Position numbers and translations under genes: made by a program. From Tardiphaga sp. (lineage in GTDB: Bacteria; Pseudomonadota; Alphaproteobacteria; Rhizobiales; Xanthobacteraceae), in NCBI GenBank assembly GCA_014377915.1, contig JACMOT010000244.1, positions 1 to 18,904 of the forward strand: a DNA stretch of 18,904 bases. The letters are read 5' to 3'. Positions 1 through 7,293 of this stretch are shown one piece after another; position 1 is the first letter of the stretch, and every line of letters begins with the position of its first letter. The notes under the pieces were generated by a model. That model ran no database searches, was not told the origin of the DNA, and saw only the letters and a program-made list of their open reading frames with translations.

Positions 1-505
1 CGTTCGGCAGTATGTGCCGGCGGATCTGCGCCAGGCGCTGGGCTATATGGGGCAGACCGCCGGACTCATCGATGACACGCTGATGCGGAATATCTGTCTT
101 GGGCAGGGCGAACTGGATCGCGAGCACTTCGCCGCGATGATGCGGTTGACGGGCATTGCCGATTTTGCCGCCAGGCATCCGCAGGGCTACGGCATGTCGA
201 TTGGTCCGCGTGGCGAAAAGCTGTCCGGGGGCGAACGCCAGTCCGTGGCGCTCGCCCGGGTCCTGCTCGGAAATCCGAAAGTGCTGCTGCTCGACGAGCC
301 GACATCGTCCATGGACACGATGCTGGAGATGCGGCTGGTCAGGAACATGGTCGAACTGGTCGGTAACCGCACCCTGATCGTGGCGACGCACCGCGCGCCG
401 GTATTGCAACTGGTCGATCGCATTATCTGGCTGGACGCCGGCCGCATTGTTGCGGACGGCGCCAAGGCCGATGTTCTCCGGCAGATGTCGGGCGCGGCGG
501 CCTGA
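1..505 (+). CDS. ABC exporter ATPase domain, probably type I secretion (5' truncated)
   Basis: The reading frame is open from base 2 and ends at TGA 503-505, so this is the last ~167 residues of a longer protein. Visible parts of the nucleotide-binding domain are the Q-loop region (LGYMGQ), the signature LSGGERQSVALARVLL, Walker B with D-loop (KVLLLDEPTSSMD) and the switch histidine in ATHR. The Walker A motif and any membrane domain would lie upstream of the window. The TSSMD sequence and the stretch after it resemble fused permease/ATPases of type I secretion systems (LapB/LssB type) more than importer ATPases. That assignment is from remembered family resemblance. Such proteins use ATP in the inner membrane to export RTX proteins through a fusion protein and an outer-membrane channel. 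The gene converges on the dehydrogenase gene with a 14-base gap. It could instead be a lipid or peptide exporter. Confidence 0.75.
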   Translation, partial: VRQYVPADLRQALGYMGQTAGLIDDTLMRNICLGQGELDREHFAAMMRLTGIADFAARHPQGYGMSIGPRGEKLSGGERQSVALARVLLGNPKVLLLDEPTSSMDTMLEMRLVRNMVELVGNRTLIVATHRAPVLQLVDRIIWLDAGRIVADGAKADVLRQMSGAAA

Positions 506-519
506 CGCGTCTGGCCATG

Positions 520-1824
520 TTACGCGGCCGTCACGCGCCAGATCACATCGCCGACATCGTCGGCGACCAGCAGCGAGCCGTCGGGACCGAGCGTAACCCC
601 GACCGGTCGTCCATAGGATTCCCGTTCGTCGGGCGCGAGGAAGCCGCTCAGAATGTCGCGCGGCGGACCGGACGGGCGGCCATTCACGAATGGGATGAAG
701 ACGACCTTGTAGCCGCTCAGCGTGCTGCGATTCCAGGAGCCGTGCTGGCCGATCACCATGCCGTCCGGAAAGCCCGGCAGAGTGCCGGCCGGCAGCCAGC
801 ACAGGCCGAGCGAGGCGGTGTGTCCGCCCAGCGCGTAATCCGGCGTGATCGCGGTGACGACCAGCGCCTTGTCCTGCGGCACGCGGTCATCGACAGTCTG
901 TCCCCAGTAGCAATAGGGCCAGCCATAGAAGCCACCCTCGCGGACCGAAGTCAGATAGTCCGGTGGCGTCTCGTCGCCGAGCCCGTCACGCTCATTGACC
1001 ACAGTCCACAGCTTGCCGGTGGTCGGCTCCCAGGCCAGGCCGACCGGATTGCGCAGGCCGCTGGCGAAGATGCGGCTGGCGCCGCTCGCCACATCGAGCT
1101 CGTATACTGCGGCGCGACCTTGCTCGGCCGCCATGCCCATCTCGGCGATGTTGGTGAGCGAGCCCACCCCGATGAACAGTTTCCGGCCGTCGGGGCTTGG
1201 CAGCACGCTGCGCGTCCAATGGCCGCCGGATTTGAAGTCAGTCAGCTTTTGCCCCGGCGCGTTGATGCAATCAGCCCCCGCGACATACGGGAAGGCGGAT
1301 ACGCCATCGACATTGCCGACATAGAACGTGTCGCCGAGCAGCGCCATGCCGAACGGCTGGTTCAGCCCTTCCATGAAGATGCCGCTGCTTTCGGCGACGC
1401 CATCGCCGTCGCGGTCACGCAACAGCGTGATGCGGTTGGCGCTTTCACCGAGCGCGGCGGCGCGTCGCATCGTGGCCTGCATCGCGTAGCCGAATACGCT
1501 GCGCACCGGACCGGCTACCTGCGACGCCTCGGCGACCAGAACGTCGCCATTGGGCAGCGCATGAATCCAGCGCGGATGTTTCAGGCCGGTGGCAAAGGCA
1601 TTGACCTTGAGCCCCGGAGCGACGACCGGTTTTTGATCGCCGGTCCAGCCCTTGGCGGTCGGCATCTTGAGCGTGGGGATCGCACCCTGCGGCTTGGCTT
1701 CTGGCACCAATGGCGCGCTGCCCCAGGCAGGCGCATGCGCGCCGGCCCCTTGCAGCTTGCGCCATTGCAGCGCGCCTGCGCCGACCAGCGCAACAAAGCG
1801 CGCGAAAACCCCGGACATGCTCAT
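520..1824 (-). CDS. Sorbosone/glucose dehydrogenase-family beta-propeller protein
   Basis: This 434-residue protein matches the PQQ-type sugar dehydrogenase family annotated as L-sorbosone dehydrogenase, which oxidises sugar aldehydes in the periplasm. Blade-like motifs are seen in order: HPRW near 83, RDRDGDGVAE near 136 (a possible calcium loop), NQPFGMAL near 155, GHWTR near 201, ASGLRNPVGLAW near 254, NERDGLGDE near 277, and a final GPDGSLLVADD blade close to the C terminus. The first ~30 residues hold a weak hydrophobic segment (about 5-20), which could be a signal peptide or anchor, but no clear cleavage site is seen. The ATG at 1824 is chosen because a good ribosome site (AGGGGA on the minus strand) precedes it by four bases; a second ATG lies two codons in. 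No haem-binding CxxCH motif is present. The substrate is unproven and no PQQ synthesis gene is in the window. It is not obviously part of the neighbouring catabolic cluster. Confidence 0.85.
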   Translation of the reverse strand: MSMSGVFARFVALVGAGALQWRKLQGAGAHAPAWGSAPLVPEAKPQGAIPTLKMPTAKGWTGDQKPVVAPGLKVNAFATGLKHPRWIHALPNGDVLVAEASQVAGPVRSVFGYAMQATMRRAAALGESANRITLLRDRDGDGVAESSGIFMEGLNQPFGMALLGDTFYVGNVDGVSAFPYVAGADCINAPGQKLTDFKSGGHWTRSVLPSPDGRKLFIGVGSLTNIAEMGMAAEQGRAAVYELDVASGASRIFASGLRNPVGLAWEPTTGKLWTVVNERDGLGDETPPDYLTSVREGGFYGWPYCYWGQTVDDRVPQDKALVVTAITPDYALGGHTASLGLCWLPAGTLPGFPDGMVIGQHGSWNRSTLSGYKVVFIPFVNGRPSGPPRDILSGFLAPDERESYGRPVGVTLGPDGSLLVADDVGDVIWRVTAA

Positions 1825-2144
1825 GTCATTCCCCTGTTGATGGCGCGCACCCTATCCGACACGCTGGCGCGTTGAAACCGTGTCCTCGGCATGCGTGTGG
1901 GCCTGGATCTGCAACGCATGGCGCGATGGTGGCTGCGCGGGGCGGCCTGACCTGGAGTCTGATCCGTTAGGATGAATTACTCGTGTCCCGGAAGCGGTGC
2001 GGCATTCTTATCCCGCTCCGCGGAGCCGGGACCCTACCAAGTGCTGAATTTCATGGCGGTCCCGGCTCTGCGAAGCACCACGCCTCATTGCGGAGGCGCA
2101 ATGCACCGCGTCCGGGACACGATTCGAGCAAACTGAATCTGGTT
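1825..2144. other. 320-base intergenic gap between leuD-like gene and dehydrogenase gene
   Basis: Both neighbours read on the minus strand, so this gap must hold the 3' end of the leuCD-like transcript and probably the promoter of the dehydrogenase. The main content is the dyad repeat at 1981-2122. The AGGGGA ribosome site of the dehydrogenase lies at about 1829-1834. I found no convincing -35/-10 pair, no tRNA and no small coding sequence with a ribosome site. Confidence 0.6.
1981..2122. repeat. Nested palindromic intergenic repeat (RIME-like), ~142 bases
   Basis: The outer arms are 20 bases each, 1981-2000 (TCGTGTCCCGGAAGCGGTGC) and 2103-2122; the second is the reverse complement of the first with one mismatch. 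An inner pair, 2015-2033 and 2058-2076, is complementary at 17 of 19 positions around GAGCCGGGACC. The whole can fold as a long cruciform or hairpin. From memory, elements with these CGTGTCCCGG ends are scattered in many copies in Bradyrhizobium and Rhodopseudomonas genomes, like the RIME elements of rhizobia. It lies just 3' of the leuD-like gene and could stabilise or end that transcript. Confidence 0.75.
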
Positions 2145-2768
2145 CTAGGAATGCGGTACCACCGGTCGCATCCATGGACGCCGACGTTCGTCGGCTTCCA
2201 TGAACCGCGCGATCCGGGCGGATTCGCTGCGGGTCATGTCGATGTCGTCCCAGCCATTGATCAACTGCTTCTTCCAGACCGGGTCAATGGCGAACGACAC
2301 CACGACATTGCCGACCGCGATGGTCTGCGTGGCGAGGTCGATCGTCAGCGGCCGTTGGCCGGCAAGGTCTTCCGCCTCGAGCAATAGGTGCGAATCCGCT
2401 TCGCTGACCTCGGCCACCAGCACGCCGTTCTTCACCGCGTTCGATGCAAAGATGTCGCCGAAGCTCGGCGCGATCACCGCGCGGATGCCGTAGTCGGCGA
2501 GCGCATAGACCGCGGCCTCGCGCGACGAGCCGCCGCCGAAATTGCGGCCGGCGACGATGATTTCGCAGCCGGCATTGTCGGGATCGTTGAGCGGAAAGTC
2601 CGGCCTGGCCCGGCCGTCGGCATCGAAGCGCAAATCATGCAGCAGGAAGTTGCCATAGCCTTCGCTGCGCGGGCGCCGCATGAATCGAGCCGGGATCAAT
2701 TGGTCGGTGTCGATACCGGCGATCGGCAGTCGGCAGGCGAGGGCGGTCAGCGTGATGAAGGGGCGCAT
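2145..2768 (-). CDS. leuD: Aconitase-superfamily hydratase small subunit (LeuD paralogue)
   Basis: This 207-residue protein is the swivel-domain small subunit of a 3-isopropylmalate dehydratase-type enzyme. It would complete the active site of the large subunit encoded just upstream (three-base gap, same strand). Family marks are GIDTDQLIPARF at 18-29, NFGGGSSRE at 76-84 (the SSRE element that binds substrate) and APSFGDIFASN near 100. Compared with E. coli LeuD as I remember it, two specificity elements differ. The loop KVTRTG is RPRSEG here (about 32-37), and GCGSSREHAPWAL is GGGSSREAAVYAL, which loses the Cys and the His. A paralogue acting on a related hydroxy-di/tricarboxylate (citramalate or dimethylmalate type) is therefore at least as likely as leucine synthesis. 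The position beside a GntR regulator and a catabolic operon supports this. The gene symbol reflects homology only. Confidence 0.88.
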   Translation of the reverse strand: MRPFITLTALACRLPIAGIDTDQLIPARFMRRPRSEGYGNFLLHDLRFDADGRARPDFPLNDPDNAGCEIIVAGRNFGGGSSREAAVYALADYGIRAVIAPSFGDIFASNAVKNGVLVAEVSEADSHLLLEAEDLAGQRPLTIDLATQTIAVGNVVVSFAIDPVWKKQLINGWDDIDMTRSESARIARFMEADERRRPWMRPVVPHS

Positions 2769-2771
2769 GGG

Positions 2772-4175
2772 CTAGGTCCGATGCAGAAAGCGGACGTCGG
2801 TCAGTTGACCGGCGACGGCGGCGGCGGCGACCATCGCCGGCGACATCAGATGGGTCCGGCTGCCCGGCCCCTGGCGTCCCTTGAAGTTGCGGTTGGTGGT
2901 GGAGGCGCAGCGTTCGCCGGCGGCGACGGTGTCGCCATTCATGCCGACGCACATCGAGCAACCCGAGCCGACCCATTCCAGGCCGGCGTCGATGAAGATG
3001 CGGTCGAGGCCTTCCTGTTCGGCCTGCAGCTTGACGGACGACGAGCCGGGCGAGACCAGCCCGGGCACCTGCGACCGCTGGCCGGCGAGCACCGCCGCCG
3101 CGGCGCGCAGATCCTCGATGCGGCTGTTGGTGCAGGAGCCGATGAACACGCGATCGATGCGAATGCCGTCGAGCCGCTGGCCGGGCCGTAGCGCCATGTA
3201 ATCAAGCGCGTCGCGGACCGACTGCGCCTTGTCAGGGTTGTCGATGCCGGCGGGGTCCGGCACAACACTGTCGATCGGCGCCGCCTGTTCCGGGCTGGTG
3301 CCCCAGGTCACCACCGGCGCGATCTCGCGCGCGTCGAGCACGAATTCGCTGTCGAACGGCGCGCCCACGTCGCTGGCCAGCGCACGCCAGTCCGCCATGG
3401 CGCGCTCGAAATCATCGCCATCGGGCGCAAAGGCACGGCCGCGCAGATAATCGAAGGTGATGTCGTCCGGCGCGATCAGGCCGAGCCGCGCGCCGGATTC
3501 GATCGCGAGGTTGCACAGCGTCATGCGGCCTTCCATCGACAGCGCGCGAATGGCGCTGCCGGCGTATTCGATGGCGTGGCCCTGCGCGCCATCGCTGCCG
3601 ATCCGCGCGATGATCGTCAGCGCGATATCCTTGGCGCCGGTGCCTAAGGGCAATTCGCCGTCGACCACGATGCGCATGCGCTTTGGTCGCTTCTGCCAGA
3701 GCGTCTGTGTCATCAGCACATGGGCTACTTCGGACGCGCCGATGCCGAAGGCATAGGCGCCGAACGCGCCATGCGTCGAGGTGTGGCTATCGCCGCAGAC
3801 GATCGACAGCCCGGGCAGAGTCAGGCCCTGTTCGGGCAAGGCCACATGCACGATGCCCTGCCGCCGGTCATCCTGTCCGAACGACACGATGCCGTGCTCG
3901 TACGCGTTGCGCGCGAGTTGCGCGATCATGCCCGCGGCTTCGGGGTTGTGCAGGCTGGAAGCCGGCCGCGTCGGCACATAATGGTCCGCGATGCCGAAGG
4001 TGAGGTCGGGCCGTGCGAGGCGGGCGTCACGTCGTCGTAGCTGATCAAAGGCATGGAACGAGCCTTCATGCAGATAATGCCGGTCGATGAACAGTAGCGA
4101 CTGGCCGTCCTCGCGCGTCATGATTGCGTGGGCGTCCCATAATTTGTCGATGATGTTTGCCGCGCCCACCGCCAT
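2772..4175 (-). CDS. leuC: Aconitase-superfamily hydratase large subunit (LeuC paralogue), [4Fe-4S]
   Basis: This 467-residue protein aligns along its length with bacterial LeuC, a cytosolic [4Fe-4S] hydro-lyase. The three cluster ligands are visible: Cys348 in FIGSCTNSR, and Cys406 and Cys409 in GSGCSMCVGMN. IDRHYLHE near 30, CGDSHTSTHGAFG near 127 and GERCASTTNRNF near 420 are further family blocks. I chose ATG 4175. It gives nearly the E. coli length (466), aligns with the usual N terminus, and has a purine-rich AGGCGG before it. An upstream in-frame GTG at 4202 would add nine residues but has no ribosome site. DHYVPT replaces the DHNVST of E. coli, a change near the substrate. The gene is divergent from the GntR gene across 106 bases and precedes the small subunit by three bases. 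It is a true hydratase by motif; its substrate is uncertain. Confidence 0.9.
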   Translation of the reverse strand: MAVGAANIIDKLWDAHAIMTREDGQSLLFIDRHYLHEGSFHAFDQLRRRDARLARPDLTFGIADHYVPTRPASSLHNPEAAGMIAQLARNAYEHGIVSFGQDDRRQGIVHVALPEQGLTLPGLSIVCGDSHTSTHGAFGAYAFGIGASEVAHVLMTQTLWQKRPKRMRIVVDGELPLGTGAKDIALTIIARIGSDGAQGHAIEYAGSAIRALSMEGRMTLCNLAIESGARLGLIAPDDITFDYLRGRAFAPDGDDFERAMADWRALASDVGAPFDSEFVLDAREIAPVVTWGTSPEQAAPIDSVVPDPAGIDNPDKAQSVRDALDYMALRPGQRLDGIRIDRVFIGSCTNSRIEDLRAAAAVLAGQRSQVPGLVSPGSSSVKLQAEQEGLDRIFIDAGLEWVGSGCSMCVGMNGDTVAAGERCASTTNRNFKGRQGPGSRTHLMSPAMVAAAAVAGQLTDVRFLHRT

Positions 4176-4236
4176 GTCCGCCTGTCCGCTGTTGTTGCCC
4201 ACACGATCCGCATCGGCGGGGCTTGCAGTCTAAGTT

Positions 4237-4252
4237 GTATCATGCACTATAC
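4237..4252. promoter_or_regulatory. Palindromic candidate operator GTATnnTGCAnnATAC
   Basis: In the divergent region between the leuC-like gene and the GntR gene, 4237-4252 is symmetric at 12 of 16 positions (GTAT-CA-TGCA-CT-ATAC) with its centre between 4244 and 4245. It overlaps the candidate -10 box of leuC and lies 30 bases before the regulator's ATG. Operators of the GntR/HutC group are short AT-containing dyads in such positions. This makes it the best candidate site for the adjacent regulator, acting on both directions. Binding is inferred. Confidence 0.45.
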
Positions 4253-4273
4253 CTTTGAATGTATTAGGGGCAA
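4246..4273 (-). promoter_or_regulatory. Candidate sigma-70 promoter for leuC-leuD
   Basis: On the minus strand TTGCCC (4268-4273) and TATAGT (4246-4251) are separated by 16 bases, upstream of the leuC ATG at 4175. The -10 box lies inside the palindrome at 4237-4252, so a bound repressor would block it. For the opposite direction I see only a poor pair (TTGCAG at 4223, TATACC at 4248, spacing 19), so no promoter is claimed there. Confidence 0.35.
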
Positions 4274-4281
4274 GGGCACGG

Positions 4282-5076
4282 ATGGCCGGAGTCGAATCGT
4301 CGAAAACCCGCCAAGTTTATCTGGTGCTGCGTGATCGCATCGCCGGTGGCCGGCTCGATAATACGGAATCGCTGCCGGCCGAACAGGCGCTGGCGGTTGA
4401 ATATGGCGTGTCGCGGGTCACCGTTCGACGGGCTCTGGCCGAGCTTGAACTGGAAGGGTTGATCAGCCGCCGTCGCGGTGCCGGCACCTTTGTGCGGGGC
4501 GGCGTCGCCAAGCCGATCGTGGCGGATTTCTCCGATGTGATGGCCAACCTCGTGGCGATGGGGGGCGATACGGCGGTGCGCCTGCTGGCCTTCAGCTATC
4601 GCGAGCCGCCGGCGGCGATCGCCGAGGCTCTCCGGCTGCCGCCTGGCGCCAAGACCCAGTTCTCCGTGCGCGTCCGCCTGATTGACGACAAGCCGTTCTC
4701 CCATCTCACCACCTTCGTGCCCGAGCAGATCGGCGTCACCTATACCGAGGCCGATCTGGCGGCGCGTCCGCTGCTGTCATTGCTGGAACGCTCCGGCGTG
4801 CAGATCGAGCGCGCGACCCAGCAGGTCACCGCCGTGCTGGCGTCGCCGGAAGTCGCGGCCGCGCTCGAGGTGGATGTCGGGTCGGCGCTGCTCGGCACCA
4901 CCCGCACGGTGTTCGCTTCCGATGGCAGCGGCGTCGAGCATCTCATCGCGTTGTATCGGCCGGATCGCTACGCGCTGCAGATGGACATGGTTCGCACCGA
5001 AGCCGCGGGCGTGCGCCGCTGGGCCACCGTGCTGGCGTCCGAGCCCAACGACACGATTTCCAGAAAAGCCTCATGA
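4282..5076 (+). CDS. GntR/HutC-family transcriptional regulator with UTRA ligand domain
   Basis: This protein has 264 residues. The N-terminal winged helix (about 8-72) shows the classic GntR order: LRDRIAGGRL, LPAEQALAVEYGVSRVTVRRAL (recognition helix) and the wing GLISRRRGAGTFV. Residues ~90-235 fit the UTRA effector domain of the HutC subfamily, with PFSHLTTFVPEQ near its middle and an LIALYRPDRY strand near the end. ATG 4282 is chosen over an in-frame TTG at 4255 because AGGGGCAAGGG directly precedes it. The gene is divergent from leuCD-like genes and 38 bases upstream of the binding-protein gene in the same direction. It probably controls both units and itself, likely as a repressor released by a pathway metabolite. 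The effector cannot be read from the sequence. Confidence 0.9.
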   Translation: MAGVESSKTRQVYLVLRDRIAGGRLDNTESLPAEQALAVEYGVSRVTVRRALAELELEGLISRRRGAGTFVRGGVAKPIVADFSDVMANLVAMGGDTAVRLLAFSYREPPAAIAEALRLPPGAKTQFSVRVRLIDDKPFSHLTTFVPEQIGVTYTEADLAARPLLSLLERSGVQIERATQQVTAVLASPEVAAALEVDVGSALLGTTRTVFASDGSGVEHLIALYRPDRYALQMDMVRTEAAGVRRWATVLASEPNDTISRKAS

Positions 5077-5114
5077 TCACGGTTTGCAATTGACCCCACG
5101 GATGGAGAAGCAGG

Positions 5115-6338
5115 ATGACCAAGACATCTAACCACGGCTTGTCACGTCGCCGTGTCCTTCAAGGCACGGCGTTGGTCGCCGGCTCGGTGGCAATGCCGTC
5201 TTTTCTGCGGGCGCAGGGCGGGACGATCAAGATCGGAATCCTGCAGCCGGTCACCGGCGCGTTGGCGTTCGACGGGGCGCAGGGCCGGATCGGCGCCGAG
5301 GCGGCGATCAAGGCCATCAATGATAAAGGCGGCATCAAGTCGCTGGGCGGCGCGAAGCTGGAAATGGTGTTCGGCGATGCGCGCTCGACGCCTGAAGGCG
5401 GCACCGCGGAAGTCGAACGCATGGCGGCGGAAGGTGTCGCGGCGATCGTTGGCGGCTTCGCCAGCCCGATCTGCCTCGCCGCTACCCAGGCCGCATCGCG
5501 CTACGACCTCGGCTATATCGTCGATGTCGGCGTCTCCGATCAGATCGTGTCGCGCGGACTGGCCAACACGTTCCGTTTCTCGCCCGGCTTTGGCATCGTC
5601 ACCAAGAGCGCGCTCGACAACCTGTCGACCCTCAACGACGCGGCCGGCAAACCGGCCAGGACCGTGGTGCTGGTGCACGAGGATGGCCTGTTCGGCTCCG
5701 GCCTTGCCAAGCTGATGCAGACCGAACTGCCGAAGCGCGGCTTCGAGGTGCTCGACACCATCGCGCATCCGACGCCCGCGCGTGATATGTCCAACGTCGC
5801 GCTGCAGATCCGCGCGAAGAATCCCGATCTGATCATTCCGTCGAGCTACTACGGCGAGTTCGTGCTGCTGGCGCGCACCATGCAGCAGCAGAAGATCAAG
5901 CCGAAGGGCATCTATTGTGTGCTCAATGGCGCCGCCTCCAACTACCGCTTCGTCAAGGAATTCCCCGACGCAGCCCAGAACGTGATGGATTGCAACCACT
6001 GGCACGATCCGCGCAATCCGGTGGCCGAGGCGCTGAAGAAGGAAGTGGAATCCACCGGCAAATTCTTCACCTATAATGTCTCGCTGAATTATTCCGGCGT
6101 GCTGTTGCTGGCGGATGCGATTGAACGCGCGGCCTCGGCCGACCGCAAGGCGATCATCGCCGCGCTGGCTTCCTCGACATTTGCCGGACACATCATGCCC
6201 TATGGCCCGACGCAGTTCGTCAACGGCCAGAACATGGGTGCAGCGCCGGTCAACACCCAGGTCCAGGGCAACGACATCAAGGTGATCTTCCCGTCGAGTT
6301 TTTCCGACGCCAAGCCGGTGTTTCCGGTGCCCGCCTGA
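5115..6338 (+). CDS. Periplasmic substrate-binding protein of a branched-chain-amino-acid-type ABC importer
   Basis: This 407-residue protein is of the LivK/Peripla_BP_6 type. The N terminus carries a twin-arginine signal: SRRRVLQG at 10-17, a hydrophobic stretch to about 30, and a likely cut after FLRA at 33. The mature part opens with IKIGILQPVTGALAFDGAQG and has the two-lobe pattern of this family, including RMAAEGVAAIVGGFASP-like and ENTFRFSP-like segments (here ERMAAEGVAAIVGGFASP and NTFRFSPGFG). GGAG lies seven bases before the ATG. Such proteins bind amino acids, amides, urea, aromatic acids and other small polar molecules, so the name of the family does not fix the ligand. It is first in the importer block and is followed by a strong hairpin, which would favour more of this protein than of the permeases. 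Confidence 0.92.
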   Translation: MTKTSNHGLSRRRVLQGTALVAGSVAMPSFLRAQGGTIKIGILQPVTGALAFDGAQGRIGAEAAIKAINDKGGIKSLGGAKLEMVFGDARSTPEGGTAEVERMAAEGVAAIVGGFASPICLAATQAASRYDLGYIVDVGVSDQIVSRGLANTFRFSPGFGIVTKSALDNLSTLNDAAGKPARTVVLVHEDGLFGSGLAKLMQTELPKRGFEVLDTIAHPTPARDMSNVALQIRAKNPDLIIPSSYYGEFVLLARTMQQQKIKPKGIYCVLNGAASNYRFVKEFPDAAQNVMDCNHWHDPRNPVAEALKKEVESTGKFFTYNVSLNYSGVLLLADAIERAASADRKAIIAALASSTFAGHIMPYGPTQFVNGQNMGAAPVNTQVQGNDIKVIFPSSFSDAKPVFPVPA

Positions 6339-6351
6339 TCGCCGCGTCCTG

Positions 6352-6387
6352 ATGTGACGAGACCGGCACCTACCGGTCTCGTCACAT
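6352..6387 (+). terminator. Intercistronic 15-bp perfect hairpin after the binding-protein gene
   Basis: 6352-6366 (ATGTGACGAGACCGG) pairs perfectly with 6373-6387 around a six-base loop, followed by a pyrimidine-rich tract GTCTCCCTTT rather than a clean T run. It starts 14 bases after the binding-protein stop. Such hairpins between binding-protein and permease genes commonly act as partial terminators or as 3' stabilisers. It probably sets the ratio between the binding protein and downstream genes; it need not end all transcription. Confidence 0.7.
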
Positions 6388-6423
6388 GACGTCTCCCTTT
6401 CCCATGAAAGCCGAACTTCGCTG

Positions 6424-7293
6424 ATGTCATCGCCCGATATCCTGGCTGCCGCCGTGCTCAACGGCCTGATGACCGGCGCGGTCTATGCGCTGATCGCGGT
6501 CGGGCTGACGCTGGTCTATGGCGTGCTGCACATCATCAATTTCGCCCATGGCGCGATCCTGAGTGCGGCGATGTTCGCGGTCTACCTCGCGTTTCAGGCC
6601 GGCATCGATCCCTATGTCGCGATCGTCCCGCTGGCGCTGATCTTCTTCGGCCTCGGCTACGCGCTGCAGCGCCTGGTGATTGGCCCGGCCAGCCATGGCG
6701 ACGACCAGAACGTGTTGCTGACCACGCTGGGTCTCTCCATCGTGATCGAGAATCTGCTGCTGGCGGGTTTCAATTCAGACACACGGTCGATCGACGTGCC
6801 CTACGGTTTTTCGACCGTTGATCTCGGTTTCACCTTTTTGCCGCTGACGCGCGCCGTCGCCTTCGGCGTGTCCTGCGCCGTCGCATTGGTGCTGTGGGTG
6901 CTGCTGGCGCTGACCGATACCGGCAAAGCGACCCGCGCGGTGGCGAAGGAAAAGCTTGGCGCCGCGCTGACCGGCATCGACGTCGCCCACATCTATGCCG
7001 TGACCTTCGGACTTGGCGCGGCCTGCCTCGCCGTGGCAGCGTGTCTGTTGCTGCCGATCTATTATGTGCATCCGCGGGTCGGCAACGCCTATGTGCTGGT
7101 GGCCTTCACGATCGTGGTGTTGGGCGGCATGGGCTCGATCCCCGGCGCCATTGCCGGCGGGCTGTTCGTTGGCGTGATCGAGAGCCTGTCAGGATTGCTG
7201 TTTGGCGAAAGTCTCGGCCAGCTTGGTATCTTCGTGATTTTCATTCTGGTGTTGCTGCTGCGCCCGACCGGATTGTTCGGAGCCAGAGCATGA
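6424..7293 (+). CDS. livH: ABC importer permease, LivH type
   Basis: This 289-residue inner-membrane permease is of the branched-chain-amino-acid importer family. The N-terminal helix NGLMTGAVYALIAVGLTLVYG is followed by the hallmark HIINFAHGAIL, several further hydrophobic helices, and the AVAKEKLGAALTGIDV loop that contacts the ATPases. VLGGMGSIPGAIAGGLFVGVIE near 235-260 and the closing LLLRPTGLFG are also typical. It pairs with the LivM-type permease, whose ATG overlaps its stop (ATGA). The ATG at 6424 has only a weak upstream ribosome site. A six-codon frame starting at 6404 ends exactly over it (TGATG), so coupled translation is possible. The symbol marks the family, not a proven amino-acid substrate. 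Confidence 0.92.
   Translation: MSSPDILAAAVLNGLMTGAVYALIAVGLTLVYGVLHIINFAHGAILSAAMFAVYLAFQAGIDPYVAIVPLALIFFGLGYALQRLVIGPASHGDDQNVLLTTLGLSIVIENLLLAGFNSDTRSIDVPYGFSTVDLGFTFLPLTRAVAFGVSCAVALVLWVLLALTDTGKATRAVAKEKLGAALTGIDVAHIYAVTFGLGAACLAVAACLLLPIYYVHPRVGNAYVLVAFTIVVLGGMGSIPGAIAGGLFVGVIESLSGLLFGESLGQLGIFVIFILVLLLRPTGLFGARA

Noticed and set aside
517..1875. 452-residue plus-strand frame opposite the sorbosone-dehydrogenase-like gene
   Set aside because: The minus-strand protein has clear propeller motifs and a good ribosome site; the plus-strand frame has neither.
5142..6461. 439-residue minus-strand frame opposite the binding-protein gene
   Set aside because: Shadow of a well-supported coding sequence; composition is of antisense type and there is no ribosome site.
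6894..7289. N-terminal extension of the LivM frame into livH
   Set aside because: The extension is Arg/Gly-rich out-of-frame livH sequence; ATG 7290 overlaps the livH stop and gives the normal length.
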